A DNA stretch of 64,000 nt from Flavobacteriia bacterium. Lineage in GTDB: Bacteria > Bacteroidota > Bacteroidia > Flavobacteriales_D > Crocinitomicaceae. The DNA lies in contig JAPLEV010000049.1 of NCBI GenBank assembly GCA_026391005.1, positions 62,001 through 126,000 of the forward strand, written 5' to 3'. Every line of letters begins with the position of its first letter. The stretch's first letter is position 1. Positions 53,034 through 59,785 of the stretch are shown here, in pieces. The notes under the pieces were generated by a model. That model saw nothing but the letters and a program-made list of their open reading frames with translations. It was not told the DNA's origin and did no database searches. The position numbers were made by a program, and so were the translations under genes.

Positions 53034-53041
53034 CAAAGGTA
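53034..53041 (-). promoter_or_regulatory. -7 promoter element of the TonB-dependent receptor gene
   Basis: Minus strand TACCTTTG, exact match, 6 bp before the ATG; suggests a leaderless or very short-leader transcript. It overlaps the TTG start of the longest frame and so excludes it. Confidence 0.55.
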
Positions 53042-53135
53042 AGGTTTAACGCTTTTATAAGAACTTTATTTTTTAATAATTTGATGGTAATGAAGCGCCA
53101 CTCCGTATCAAGGATATATAAAATTGCTTTCTTTC

Positions 53136-53168
53136 TTGTGCTGTATTCAGCGAAAAGTAGTATATTTG
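53136..53168 (+). promoter_or_regulatory. Promoter of tRNA-His
   Basis: TTG (53136-53138), 22-bp spacer, TATATTTG (53161-53168). The mature tRNA starts 13 bp further on. Confidence 0.6.
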
Positions 53169-53181
53169 TCGCCACAATAAT

Positions 53182-53256
53182 GGAGGTTGTAGCTCAGTTG
53201 GTTAGAGCGTCGGTTTGTGGTACCGAAGGTCGCGGGTTCGAGACCCGTCTCCCTCC
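53182..53256 (+). tRNA. tRNA-His (GTG), with two acceptor-stem mismatches
   Basis: D arm GCTC/GAGC, anticodon arm TCGGT-TTGTGGT-ACCGA with anticodon GTG, and T arm GCGGG-TTCGAGA-CCCGT are all present. G at 53182 and C at 53256 form the extra G-1:C73 pair that marks histidine tRNAs. In the acceptor stem the 5' side GAGGTTG meets CTCCCTC, leaving pairs 5:68 (T/C) and 6:67 (T/T) unmatched, while all other pairs are good. CCA is not encoded in full (CCA appears only as C-C-A overlapping C73). A terminator follows at 53258. Confidence 0.85.
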
Positions 53257-53257
53257 C

Positions 53258-53281
53258 AAAGTCCCCTAGTGGGACTTTTTT
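53258..53281 (+). terminator. Terminator of tRNA-His
   Basis: Arms AAAGTCCC / GGGACTTT with a short loop, then a T-run. A second identical copy lies at 53355-53378. Confidence 0.85.
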
Positions 53282-53297
53282 ATTTTACATTGTTCAA

Positions 53298-53378
53298 GTC
53301 GCGGGTTCGATCCCGAGACTTCTCCCGAAACTTCTCCCGAAACTTCGGGATCCCAAAGTCCCCTAGTGGGACTTTTTT
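53298..53378 (+). repeat. Partial duplicate of the tRNA-His 3' end and terminator
   Basis: GTCGCGGGTTCGA at 53298-53310 equals 53229-53241 of the tRNA-His T arm. After it comes a degenerate stretch with a 12-bp unit repeated in tandem (ACTTCTCCCGAA, about 53318-53341), then a 28-bp segment (53351-53378) identical to 53254-53281, including the terminator hairpin. There is no 5' half of a tRNA, so this is a remnant and not a second gene. Confidence 0.8.
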
Positions 53379-53424
53379 CTTCCAAATATTCGATCACTGA
53401 CTAGGCTTAAAACACTAGATTACT

Positions 53425-53432
53425 TATTTTTG
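53425..53432 (+). promoter_or_regulatory. -7 promoter element of the DUF1573 gene
   Basis: TATTTTTG, exact match, 21 bp before the ATG at 53454. Confidence 0.45.
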
Positions 53433-53453
53433 TTCAAGTTAAATTTTCAACAT

Positions 53454-53945
53454 ATGAAACGTTTGGTATTTATTATTGGGATTCTTTCTTTAGTATCGTG
53501 TTCTGAGGATAAACAAGAGAAAGTAACAAATGAATCCTCTATTGTCGCGAATGAGGAAAATGAAAAAGCGTTAAAAGAAACCTTAACCGATACAGAAAGG
53601 GAGGAGCAAGAAAGAATGAAGTCGTTTACCACGATGTCATTTGATAAATGGGACCACGATTTTGGCACTATAAAACAAGGTTCGACGAATAAAGTCCTAT
53701 TTAAGGTAAGCAACACAGGGAAAAAACCATTGGTGATAACGGATGTTTCTGCTAGCTGCGGATGTACAACGCCTAAAAAACCCGAATACCCTATTGCTCC
53801 GGGTAAAAGCGACGTTATTGAAGTTGTGTTTTTACCCACTTCTTTACAATCGAAAGAGCAAACCAAGAAAATTACCGTGCAAGCCAACACGGAACCATCT
53901 ATGACGATTCTGACCATTCATGCTTTTGTTGAAACTAATAAATAG
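53454..53945 (+). CDS. DUF1573 domain lipoprotein
   Basis: A 163-residue protein from the ATG at 53454 (the longer frame starts with a TTG inside the promoter). Residues 1-16 form a lipoprotein signal ending LSLVSCSED, Cys16. A charged helical linker (~20-60) leads to a DUF1573 immunoglobulin-like domain (~65-163) with DFGTIKQGSTNKVLFKVSNTG and the Cys pair of ASCGCTTPKKPEYPIAPG. DUF1573 proteins are frequent in Bacteroidota; their function is unknown. The next gene starts 3 bp later. Confidence 0.88.
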   Translation: MKRLVFIIGILSLVSCSEDKQEKVTNESSIVANEENEKALKETLTDTEREEQERMKSFTTMSFDKWDHDFGTIKQGSTNKVLFKVSNTGKKPLVITDVSASCGCTTPKKPEYPIAPGKSDVIEVVFLPTSLQSKEQTKKITVQANTEPSMTILTIHAFVETNK

Positions 53946-53948
53946 TAG

Positions 53949-54800
53949 ATGAAATTACACGTTATTAATACCGGATATTTCAAATTAGATGGTGGTGCCA
54001 TGTTTGGAGTAGTTCCAAAGTCCTTATGGCAAAGAACCAATCCTGCTGACGAAAATAACATGTGTTCTTGGGCATTACGTTGTTTGTTGGTGGAAGATGG
54101 TAATCGATTAATGCTTATCGACGCAGGGATAGGGGATAAGCAGTCCGAAAAGTTTTTTTCTTATTATTTTCTTTATGGAAATGCGACATTATCCAAAAGT
54201 CTTGCCGAGTTGGGATTTCATGAAGATGATATTACGGATGTTTTTTTGACCCATTTGCATTTCGATCATTGCGGTGGAGCTATTAAGTGGAATGATTCAA
54301 TGAATGGCTATCAACCCGTTTTCAAAAATGCTAAGTATTGGAGTAATGAGCAACATTGGGAGTGGGCTACCAAGCCAAATCCAAGGGAAAAAGCTTCTTT
54401 TTTAAGCGAAAACATCTTGCCGATTCAAGAAAGTGGCCAGTTAGAATTTATCGACCGTAAAAGTGATTTTATGGAAAATGTATTTCCAAATATGGATATT
54501 CTTTTCGTCGATGGTCATACCGATAGCATGATGATTCCCCATATAAAATACAGGGGTAAGACCTTAATTTTTATGGCAGACTTACTACCGAGCGTTGGGC
54601 ATATCCCATTACCATACGTAATGGGATACGATACCCGACCTTTAATTACGATGAAGGAAAAAAGTCAATTTTTAAACATTGCCGCTCAAAATGAATATGT
54701 GCTCTTCTTGGAGCATGATAGTGTAAATGAGTGTTGTACACTAGAGTTAAACGAAAAAGGGGTCCGGCTCAAAGATACATTCCTTCTTAACGAACTATAG
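53949..54800 (+). CDS. MBL-fold metallo-hydrolase
   Basis: A 283-residue metallo-beta-lactamase-fold enzyme. The metal motif H-x-H-x-D-H is in VFLTHLHFDHCGG (~96-108); further metal ligands are expected at VDGHTDSMM (~189-197), MADLLPS (~211-217) and LEHDSV (~260-265). Lengths and motif spacing fit the AHL-lactonase-like/YflN group. The substrate is not known. It is co-transcribed with the DUF1573 gene. Confidence 0.88.
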   Translation: MKLHVINTGYFKLDGGAMFGVVPKSLWQRTNPADENNMCSWALRCLLVEDGNRLMLIDAGIGDKQSEKFFSYYFLYGNATLSKSLAELGFHEDDITDVFLTHLHFDHCGGAIKWNDSMNGYQPVFKNAKYWSNEQHWEWATKPNPREKASFLSENILPIQESGQLEFIDRKSDFMENVFPNMDILFVDGHTDSMMIPHIKYRGKTLIFMADLLPSVGHIPLPYVMGYDTRPLITMKEKSQFLNIAAQNEYVLFLEHDSVNECCTLELNEKGVRLKDTFLLNEL

Positions 54801-54827
54801 AAACTATATTTTTGGTTTTTAAAGACA

Positions 54828-56135
54828 TTATTTAATTGAAAAAGTAAGTTCTACTCTTCTGTTTAATTTTCGTCCATTTTCACTTTCATTACTTTTAGCG
54901 GGAATGTTTTCGCCATGGGATGCCGTTTTAATGTTTATTGGGTTTACCCCTAAAGTCGTTAGGTATGTCATAACTGATTTTACACGTAAATCAGACAAGT
55001 TGTCATTGTATATATTTTCACCAATATTATCGCAATGTCCGGAAAGAGTTATGGTCAGTTGATCTAAGTTCTTATAAGGTTTTAGGCTAGTTATTAACTT
55101 ATTCTTTTCTGTTTCTAGCATTTCGAAATCATTAAAATTAAAATAAACAGTTTCCTTTGCAGTCAGTATTTTAGTATCTGTTTTTGTCTCGGACGATGAT
55201 TTTTCTGTTGCCGTATTAATCGGCTTTATTTTTTCTGTTAGTTGGGTAATATCAGCGAAAAAAATATCCAAGTCCCGAATAAAAAAGGCAGATTTACCAT
55301 CGACAGATGCTACAAATCCCTGGTCGTCGGCAGCTGTATTAAAGGGGGCGCCAATATTAATAACGTTTCCAAGTTTACCACTTTTATCGATAACCACTTT
55401 AAAAATATCTAAACCACCAAAGCCACCATGACCATCTGATGAAAAATAAATAGTTTTATTATCTCCAGCTATAAACACGGACCGTTCGTCTCCATCAGTA
55501 GAAATCCCCATAATTTTAGGGTAAGACCAAACACCATTTTTTTTAGTACTGTAATAAATATCCATGTCTCCTTCATAGTCAGGGCCACAAGCCACAACGA
55601 AAAGATTTCCATCCGATGAAACCGCCATGCCATCTGTTCCGTAACCAAAGTTGGCGCTAAATTCTTCATCAAAAAATTGTGTGATTCCACCACCTAATCC
55701 GATTCCCTTTCCCCATCCTTTACTGCTCCGTTTAGCATTAAAATAAGGCCCATTTTTTTTAACCCAGTCGTCAGCCCAGCTTTGATAATATATACTTTCA
55801 CCTTGAGCGTCTACTGACGGTTCATCTTCTCCAGAAGCCGTATTAATATTTTCTCCAAGGGGGGTAGGTTTTTGCCAAGTATTGTCAATAAATTTAGATT
55901 GATAAATATCTCCATTTTCCCCAACTGAACTATTCTTTAATGCTCTCGTAGACATGAAATAGAGCGTTTTTCCATCCGGCATGATGCTAATATTACATTC
56001 TCTTTCACGGGAATTAAGTTGTTTTATCTCGGAAATGACAATTTTGTTCGGGTGCACTAAGATTTCAATTTCTTGTGAAAAAAAATAAAAGTGATTAGCA
56101 AAAAGTAATAGAATTAGAAGTGTTTTTATTTTCAT
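54828..56135 (-). CDS. OmpA-family protein with PD40-type beta-propeller repeats
   Basis: A 435-residue protein with a signal peptide (~1-20). Residues ~45-290 hold WD40/PD40-like blades (NISIMPDGKTLYFMSTRA, DGESVYYQSW-like SIYYQSW, DNKTIYFSSDGHGGFGGLDIF). A Thr/Lys/Ser-rich linker follows, then an OmpA-like domain (~330-435) with ITLSGHCDNIGENIYNDNLSDLRVKSV in parts (LSGHCDNIG, NLSDLRVKSVMTYL) and NGRKLNRRVELTF. It should bind peptidoglycan and sit in the outer membrane. Such proteins in Bacteroidota sometimes serve T9SS or gliding, but this is not shown here. Confidence 0.88.
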   Translation of the reverse strand: MKIKTLLILLLFANHFYFFSQEIEILVHPNKIVISEIKQLNSRERECNISIMPDGKTLYFMSTRALKNSSVGENGDIYQSKFIDNTWQKPTPLGENINTASGEDEPSVDAQGESIYYQSWADDWVKKNGPYFNAKRSSKGWGKGIGLGGGITQFFDEEFSANFGYGTDGMAVSSDGNLFVVACGPDYEGDMDIYYSTKKNGVWSYPKIMGISTDGDERSVFIAGDNKTIYFSSDGHGGFGGLDIFKVVIDKSGKLGNVINIGAPFNTAADDQGFVASVDGKSAFFIRDLDIFFADITQLTEKIKPINTATEKSSSETKTDTKILTAKETVYFNFNDFEMLETEKNKLITSLKPYKNLDQLTITLSGHCDNIGENIYNDNLSDLRVKSVMTYLTTLGVNPINIKTASHGENIPAKSNESENGRKLNRRVELTFSIK

Positions 56136-56215
56136 CAGTATTAGTTTTTTTTTACCAATATAAACCTTTTAATTTTGATTTTGGTACAAAAGTCTTTTTT
56201 TATTGTACATTTTTA

Positions 56216-56245
56216 TTGCTTATTTAAAAATTCGGATTACTTTTG
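56216..56245 (+). promoter_or_regulatory. Promoter of tRNA-Asp
   Basis: TTG (56216-56218), 19-bp spacer, TACTTTTG (56238-56245): full consensus. The mature tRNA starts 79 bp after the -7 element, so a leader of about 70 bases must be removed. Confidence 0.7.
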
Positions 56246-56323
56246 TATCCGCTTTAGCAATAAGGTTCACACGATTTTGAATCCAGATGTTTCTGGAGAT
56301 TTTCGAAAGGAAGTTAAAAAATT

Positions 56324-56397
56324 GGTTTGGTAGTTCAGTTGGTTAGAATACATGCCTGTCACGCATGGGGTCGCGGGTTCGAGTCCCGTCCAGACCG
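56324..56397 (+). tRNA. tRNA-Asp (GTC)
   Basis: Acceptor GGTTTGG / CCAGACC (one G-U pair), D arm with GTTC/GAAT variant, anticodon arm CATGC-CTGTCAC-GCATG with anticodon GTC, T arm GCGGG/CCCGT around TTCGAGT, discriminator G. CCA is not encoded. Its last 10 bases begin the 157-bp repeat described next. Confidence 0.93.
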
Positions 56398-56544
56398 CAC
56401 AGAACGTTAAAGCGTTAAAAAGAAAAGCCTCTATGGCCCCGACGCTATCGGTCGGGATTCGGACATTCCGAAACGGAATCGTCGGAACTGGAGGATTAGA
56501 AAACCCTAGGATGTATCAAATATCTTAGGGTTTTTGTTTTTTAG
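56388..56544 (+). repeat. 157-bp direct repeat, copy A (tRNA-Asp 3' end, structured trailer, terminator)
   Basis: This stretch starts within the tRNA-Asp acceptor arm (GTCCAGACC) and ends after the terminator (arms at 56504-56530, then T-run). It recurs 1545 bp downstream at 57933-58089 with three substitutions (56406, 56442, 56509). The trailer folds into hairpins CCCGAC/GTCGGG and ATTCCG/CGGAAT inside a CCTC/GAGG stem. The remaining ~180 bp up to the lipoprotein start at 56724 show nothing further. Confidence 0.9.
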
Positions 56545-56723
56545 GGCTTTTTGATTTCTTTGCTAACCTAGAACAAAACCCAAATGTCACTTACGAACTT
56601 TTTTTAATCAATCTCTTGTTAGTTAAAGCAAAAACAGTAACTTAGCTTTAGAATATCCCTGTCCTAAATAAGGGAGGAATTATAGTATTATAGAATTATT
56701 CATTATATTTGATAAAAAAAATC

Positions 56724-57311
56724 ATGCTAAAATCTACAATTTTTATTTTGTCTGCAGTGTTATTAATCCTATCATCTTGCAATTCTTCACAAAAGAATTC
56801 TTCTGATTTAGTTTATGTTTCAAAAAATATTGATGGGGCAATTGTGAAAAATGAGAATAATGTTTCAATTGCTTTGACTGATATTAGGGTTTTTCAAATT
56901 GAGAATCCAGATTTAAACCAAGCGCACAAAGAAAAATTACAAAATACAGTGGATAAAATTGTTTTAATGGGCAATGAAGAAAAGAAAATTCAAGATTTCT
57001 TGGACAAAGAAATAGTAAATCTTAAAGATCAATCATCACCAGATTTAGATAAAATAAAAAGTTTTTCAAGTGAATTCCTAAAATCTATTTCTTCTGTTAT
57101 TAAAAATGATCAAGAAACGAAGTTTGCATTGGTTGAGATTCAATCTACATTGAATTTTTCAAACTATAAGTTAAACGGCACAAAAATAGAAAATACACTT
57201 GCTTTAAAATCAATTAAGTTAAGTGTTTCTAACGCTTATCAAATGGCTGCTTTTCTTGTAAAATCAATGGTGAGGCTTTCAACATCACAGTCGCTGGGGA
57301 TTCCTCAATAA
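56724..57311 (+). CDS. Small putative lipoprotein of unknown function
   Basis: A 195-residue protein from the ATG at 56724; the longer frame begins with a TTG at 56709. Residues 1-17 form a lipoprotein signal (MLKSTIFILSAVLLILSSC). The rest is helical and Lys/Asn/Ser-rich, without a domain I recognise. It lies between copy A and copy C of the tRNA-Asp repeats, in DNA with no core genes, and may be accessory. Confidence 0.65.
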   Translation: MLKSTIFILSAVLLILSSCNSSQKNSSDLVYVSKNIDGAIVKNENNVSIALTDIRVFQIENPDLNQAHKEKLQNTVDKIVLMGNEEKKIQDFLDKEIVNLKDQSSPDLDKIKSFSSEFLKSISSVIKNDQETKFALVEIQSTLNFSNYKLNGTKIENTLALKSIKLSVSNAYQMAAFLVKSMVRLSTSQSLGIPQ

Positions 57312-57623
57312 ATAAAGTTGAAATGAGAAAAGTTCCAGATGTTCTCATGTAATTATCTTCTGATTCAAATGTCAACGCATTTTCTCGTAAAGTTCTAATA
57401 TTACGTGTTAAAGCTTATAATCTTGATCACAAATAGTTACCTAATCTAACCAAGTAGCTATATAAAAGATAATTTGAATTGATTTTCCTTGATATCTTCT
57501 AAATTTTTAAGTGGTAAATTGTATACATAAGCAATATTCATCATGCCAAAGTTCACCATAATTTCAGACCCTAGGATGTATCAAACATCTTAGGGTTTTT
57601 GTTTTTAGTTTAAGCCATTCTCT
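57312..57623. other. Intergenic region between lipoprotein and GIY-YIG genes
   Basis: AT-rich. On the minus strand a 33-codon open frame (57559-57458) starts MVNFGMMNIAYVYNL; it has no support as a gene and may be a remnant. The right third holds repeat copy C (57569-57621). Confidence 0.5.
57569..57621 (+). repeat. Direct repeat, copy C (terminator plus 3' flank)
   Basis: 53 bp: terminator hairpin CCCTAGGATG...CATCTTAGGG, T-run, then TTTAAGCCATTCT. The same unit, 54 bp with two substitutions and one T indel, is at 58049-58102. The two copies frame the GIY-YIG gene plus repeat copy B. The stem base-pair at the loop is G-C here and G-U in the other copies. Confidence 0.85.
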
Positions 57624-57884
57624 ATGGAAGTATATACAGTTTATATTATTCGTAATCCCCAAAAAGTTTATTACAAAGGCTTCACAAGCGATGTTTTGCG
57701 TCGATTGGAAGAACATAATTCTTCAATAGGAAAATACACTTCTGAAAAAGGGCCATGGACTTTGGTATTCAAACATTCATTTATTTCAAAGTCGGATGCA
57801 TTGAAGTATGAACGGATGCTTAAACGTCAAAATCACAAATACCTGGATTGGTTAATTGCATCTGAAAAAAATGAAATAAGCTAG
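57624..57884 (+). CDS. GIY-YIG family nuclease (YhbQ/UPF0213-like)
   Basis: An 86-residue single-domain protein. The GIY-YIG core is represented by VYTVYIIRN and YYKGFTSD (~4-24), followed by the catalytic Arg in LRRLEEHN (~26-33) and the metal-binding Glu in ALKYERMLKRQ (~65-75); WTLVFKHSF lies between. Relatives are numerous in Bacteroidota and many genomes carry several copies. The gene begins 3 bp after repeat copy C and ends 48 bp before copy B, so it is enclosed by direct repeats of a tRNA-Asp terminator. Confidence 0.88.
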   Translation: MEVYTVYIIRNPQKVYYKGFTSDVLRRLEEHNSSIGKYTSEKGPWTLVFKHSFISKSDALKYERMLKRQNHKYLDWLIASEKNEIS

Positions 57885-57899
57885 ATTTTAAGCAAGTGT

Positions 57900-57945
57900 C
57901 CATGGGGACGTCTCGGCTGAGCCGAGAAGTCTGTCCAGACCGCAC
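57900..57945 (+). pseudogene. tRNA-Asp 3'-end remnant with replaced T arm
   Basis: CCATGGGGACG aligns with GCATGGGGTCG of tRNA-Asp, and GTCCAGACCGCACAG from 57933 is identical to the tRNA-Asp acceptor 3' side. Between them the T arm is replaced by a perfect hairpin TCTCGGCT/AGCCGAGA followed by AGTCT. No 5' half is present. Confidence 0.65.
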
Positions 57946-58089
57946 AGAACATTAAAGCGTTAAAAAGAAAAGCCTCTATGGCCCCGGCGCTATCGGTCGG
58001 GATTCGGACATTCCGAAACGGAATCGTCGGAACTGGAGGATTAGAAAACCCTAAGATGTATCAAATATCTTAGGGTTTTTGTTTTTTAG
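57933..58089 (+). repeat. 157-bp direct repeat, copy B
   Basis: 154 of 157 bases equal copy A (56388-56544). Two of the three changes keep base-pairing: A to G at 57987 turns A-U into G-U in the CCCGAC/GTCGGG stem, and G to A at 58054 turns G-U into A-U in the terminator stem. It is followed by TTTAAGCCATTCT as in copy C. The gap on to the gene at 58214 shows nothing else. Confidence 0.9.
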
Positions 58090-58213
58090 TTTAAGCCATT
58101 CTTTATTTTATCTAAATAGATTTAGTGTTTTTTAATTGTGTAACCATATAAAATACAAAAGTTTAAAAGCCATTGAATTGAAATCAATTATCTTCTAAAA
58201 ACACACATTAATT

Positions 58214-58720
58214 ATGTCAATAATTATATCTAATCAATTTTCTAAAAGCTGGGTTTTTGTGTTAATTCTCTTTTGGATTCCATTTTCTTTATTTTGTCAA
58301 AAAATAGATTACACCTTTTTGAAACCAGATGAAGGAGAAAAATTCGTTTCTATTTACCTTACGGTTCAGGATCTTAGTGTTTCTAAATTAAATTCCAAGA
58401 TAGAAGATTTGGATACCATAACTCAAGTGAAAAAAAAGAAAGCAAAAGGTAAATTCAATTATTTTGGATTTAGAATTACTGCAAATACAATTTACTATGA
58501 TGATCGAAAAAAGGGTTTTGTTGGAAATTTTATTTCTTACCATTTTGACGCGGATACACTTCATTTCGTTATGTCAGAAAAGAATGGTGATATTCTTTTT
58601 ATAGAAATAAGTCATTTAAATCAAGAAAAAAAATCAGTGGTTATTAGAGAAAATAAATTGAACGGAAAAACCTTTAAATATTATAGTGAGAATTGCATTT
58701 TAGAGAGAAGATCAAGTTAA
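58214..58720 (+). CDS. Exported protein of unknown function
   Basis: A 168-residue protein with an N-terminal hydrophobic segment (~12-32, WVFVLILFWIPFSLFC) that is a signal peptide or lipoprotein signal (Cys29 region). The rest is a compact alpha/beta region with VSIYLTVQDLSVSKLN and GFRITANTIYYDDRKKGF; no known domain is recognised. It is the first gene after the tRNA-Asp repeat region. The downstream sequence has no clear terminator. Confidence 0.6.
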   Translation: MSIIISNQFSKSWVFVLILFWIPFSLFCQKIDYTFLKPDEGEKFVSIYLTVQDLSVSKLNSKIEDLDTITQVKKKKAKGKFNYFGFRITANTIYYDDRKKGFVGNFISYHFDADTLHFVMSEKNGDILFIEISHLNQEKKSVVIRENKLNGKTFKYYSENCILERRSS

Positions 58721-58847
58721 TTTCACACTGAATCTATAAAATTCAAGCGCACTTTTCCCTTCCCAGCTTACAATTATTGTTTTAGCGATTCTTTATTGAA
58801 ATATATACTAGGGATTTATTTCTTTTGTAAGAGTAAAACTACTATTA

Positions 58848-59291
58848 TTACTTAGTAAAAGTAATTGTAGAAATAGAAGTCATTCCTCCATTTACTACAG
58901 TATTTTTTATTTTAAGTGTCGTTGAGTTTAATACTTCCAATTCATACTCGGAACCATCAAGAGTTATTAGCGTCTCAGTGGGATTAAAGGACCAAGCCCC
59001 TCCATATGATGTTTGAGGGTCTAATGGATCACATTTTGTTGGACCTTCATCAATTGTTACAGTATTATTTGTATTAAATATGGTTAAATTATCTTGTTGA
59101 CAAGATGCAATCTGGTCGTAATACTCAACATTATCCATTACATAAGAAGTCAATATCCAATTTTTACCTGTTATTAATTCTGTTTTTGTTGGTGCTGGAG
59201 TAGGAGTAGGGGTTTCTTTTTTACAGCTTACAACTGTTATTCCTAATCCTAGTACTAGAAGAGCTGAAGTAATTTTACTAATTGCTTTCAT
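58848..59291 (-). CDS. Lipocalin-like domain lipoprotein
   Basis: A 147-residue protein with a lipoprotein signal (~1-23, ending VVSCKKE) and a short TPTPAPT linker. The body has the lipocalin-like pattern of Bacteroidota: GKNWILTSYVMD at the start, then DNLTIFNTNNTVTIDEG, GGAWSFNPTETLITLDG, YELEVLNSTTLKI and a final TFTK. Probably a surface or periplasmic eight-stranded barrel; ligand unknown. Confidence 0.8.
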   Translation of the reverse strand: MKAISKITSALLVLGLGITVVSCKKETPTPTPAPTKTELITGKNWILTSYVMDNVEYYDQIASCQQDNLTIFNTNNTVTIDEGPTKCDPLDPQTSYGGAWSFNPTETLITLDGSEYELEVLNSTTLKIKNTVVNGGMTSISTITFTK

Positions 59292-59348
59292 AATTTTTGT
59301 TTTTTTTAATGGTTTATATTGTTTTGAATGGGCAGATATTGGTTTTTT

Positions 59349-59474
59349 TTATCTTTCTACAATAAAATTGATTGATTGAGAATGATTATCAGTGGTAAAT
59401 TCAGTTGCAGTTGTTTGAGCGAATGTTATACCACTACAAAGAATCGTAAGGATAGCTAAGGAAAGTTTTTTCAT
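59349..59474 (-). CDS. Small secreted peptide (41 residues)
   Basis: An ATG at 59474 opens a 41-codon frame: a clear signal peptide (MKKLSLAILTILCSGITFAQ) then only about 21 mature residues (TTATEFTTDNHSQSINFIVER). It lies 57 bp upstream of the lipocalin-like lipoprotein on the same strand. Either a short exported peptide or the remnant of a longer secreted protein. Confidence 0.5.
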   Translation of the reverse strand: MKKLSLAILTILCSGITFAQTTATEFTTDNHSQSINFIVER

Positions 59475-59785
59475 TAGAGGTGGTTTTTTCTATGAAATAT
59501 TAAAACAAATTTTTACTAAAGGTAATTATTTTTTATCCAAGACACTAATATTATATTTTTCATCTTCTCGATTGGCAAATAGATGATAGAGAAAATTTCG
59601 TTGAAATTTTCAACTTCTTGAAACTGCCAATCATTTACGAAATGTTAGTTTTGAAAAATAAAACATTAATTTTAAATGTTTCAACTTAAGCTGAAATAAA
59701 AATAAAATACATTGATTGTCACTTAAAAATTGTAAGATAATATGATATCAATGACTAAAAGGATGACGCATTAAAATTTTAAATA
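59475..59785. other. Intergenic region with repeated TTGAAA/TTTCAA elements
   Basis: No gene. GTTGAAA-T-TTTCAAC (59600-59614) is an inverted repeat; TTTCAACTTAAGCTGAAA (59679-59696) is a second, imperfect one; single copies of TTGAAA lie at about 59619 and 59652. These are between two divergently oriented genes and may be operator sites. Confidence 0.4.

Noticed and set aside
53298-53330. A second complete tRNA gene after tRNA-His
   Set aside because: Only a T-arm-like piece is present; there are no D and anticodon arms upstream.
53081-53400. Two short plus-strand open frames overlapping the tRNA-His region
   Set aside because: They run through the tRNA gene, its terminator and the duplicate; their sequence is a translation of these RNA features, without protein-like character.
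57458-57559. 33-codon minus-strand open frame MVNFGMMNIAYVYNL...
   Set aside because: Short, no signal peptide or motif and no clear promoter; kept only as a note in the intergenic entry.
56324-58102. Prophage or integrative element at tRNA-Asp
   Set aside because: No integrase, transposase, phage or conjugation gene lies between the repeats; only a lipoprotein and a GIY-YIG gene.
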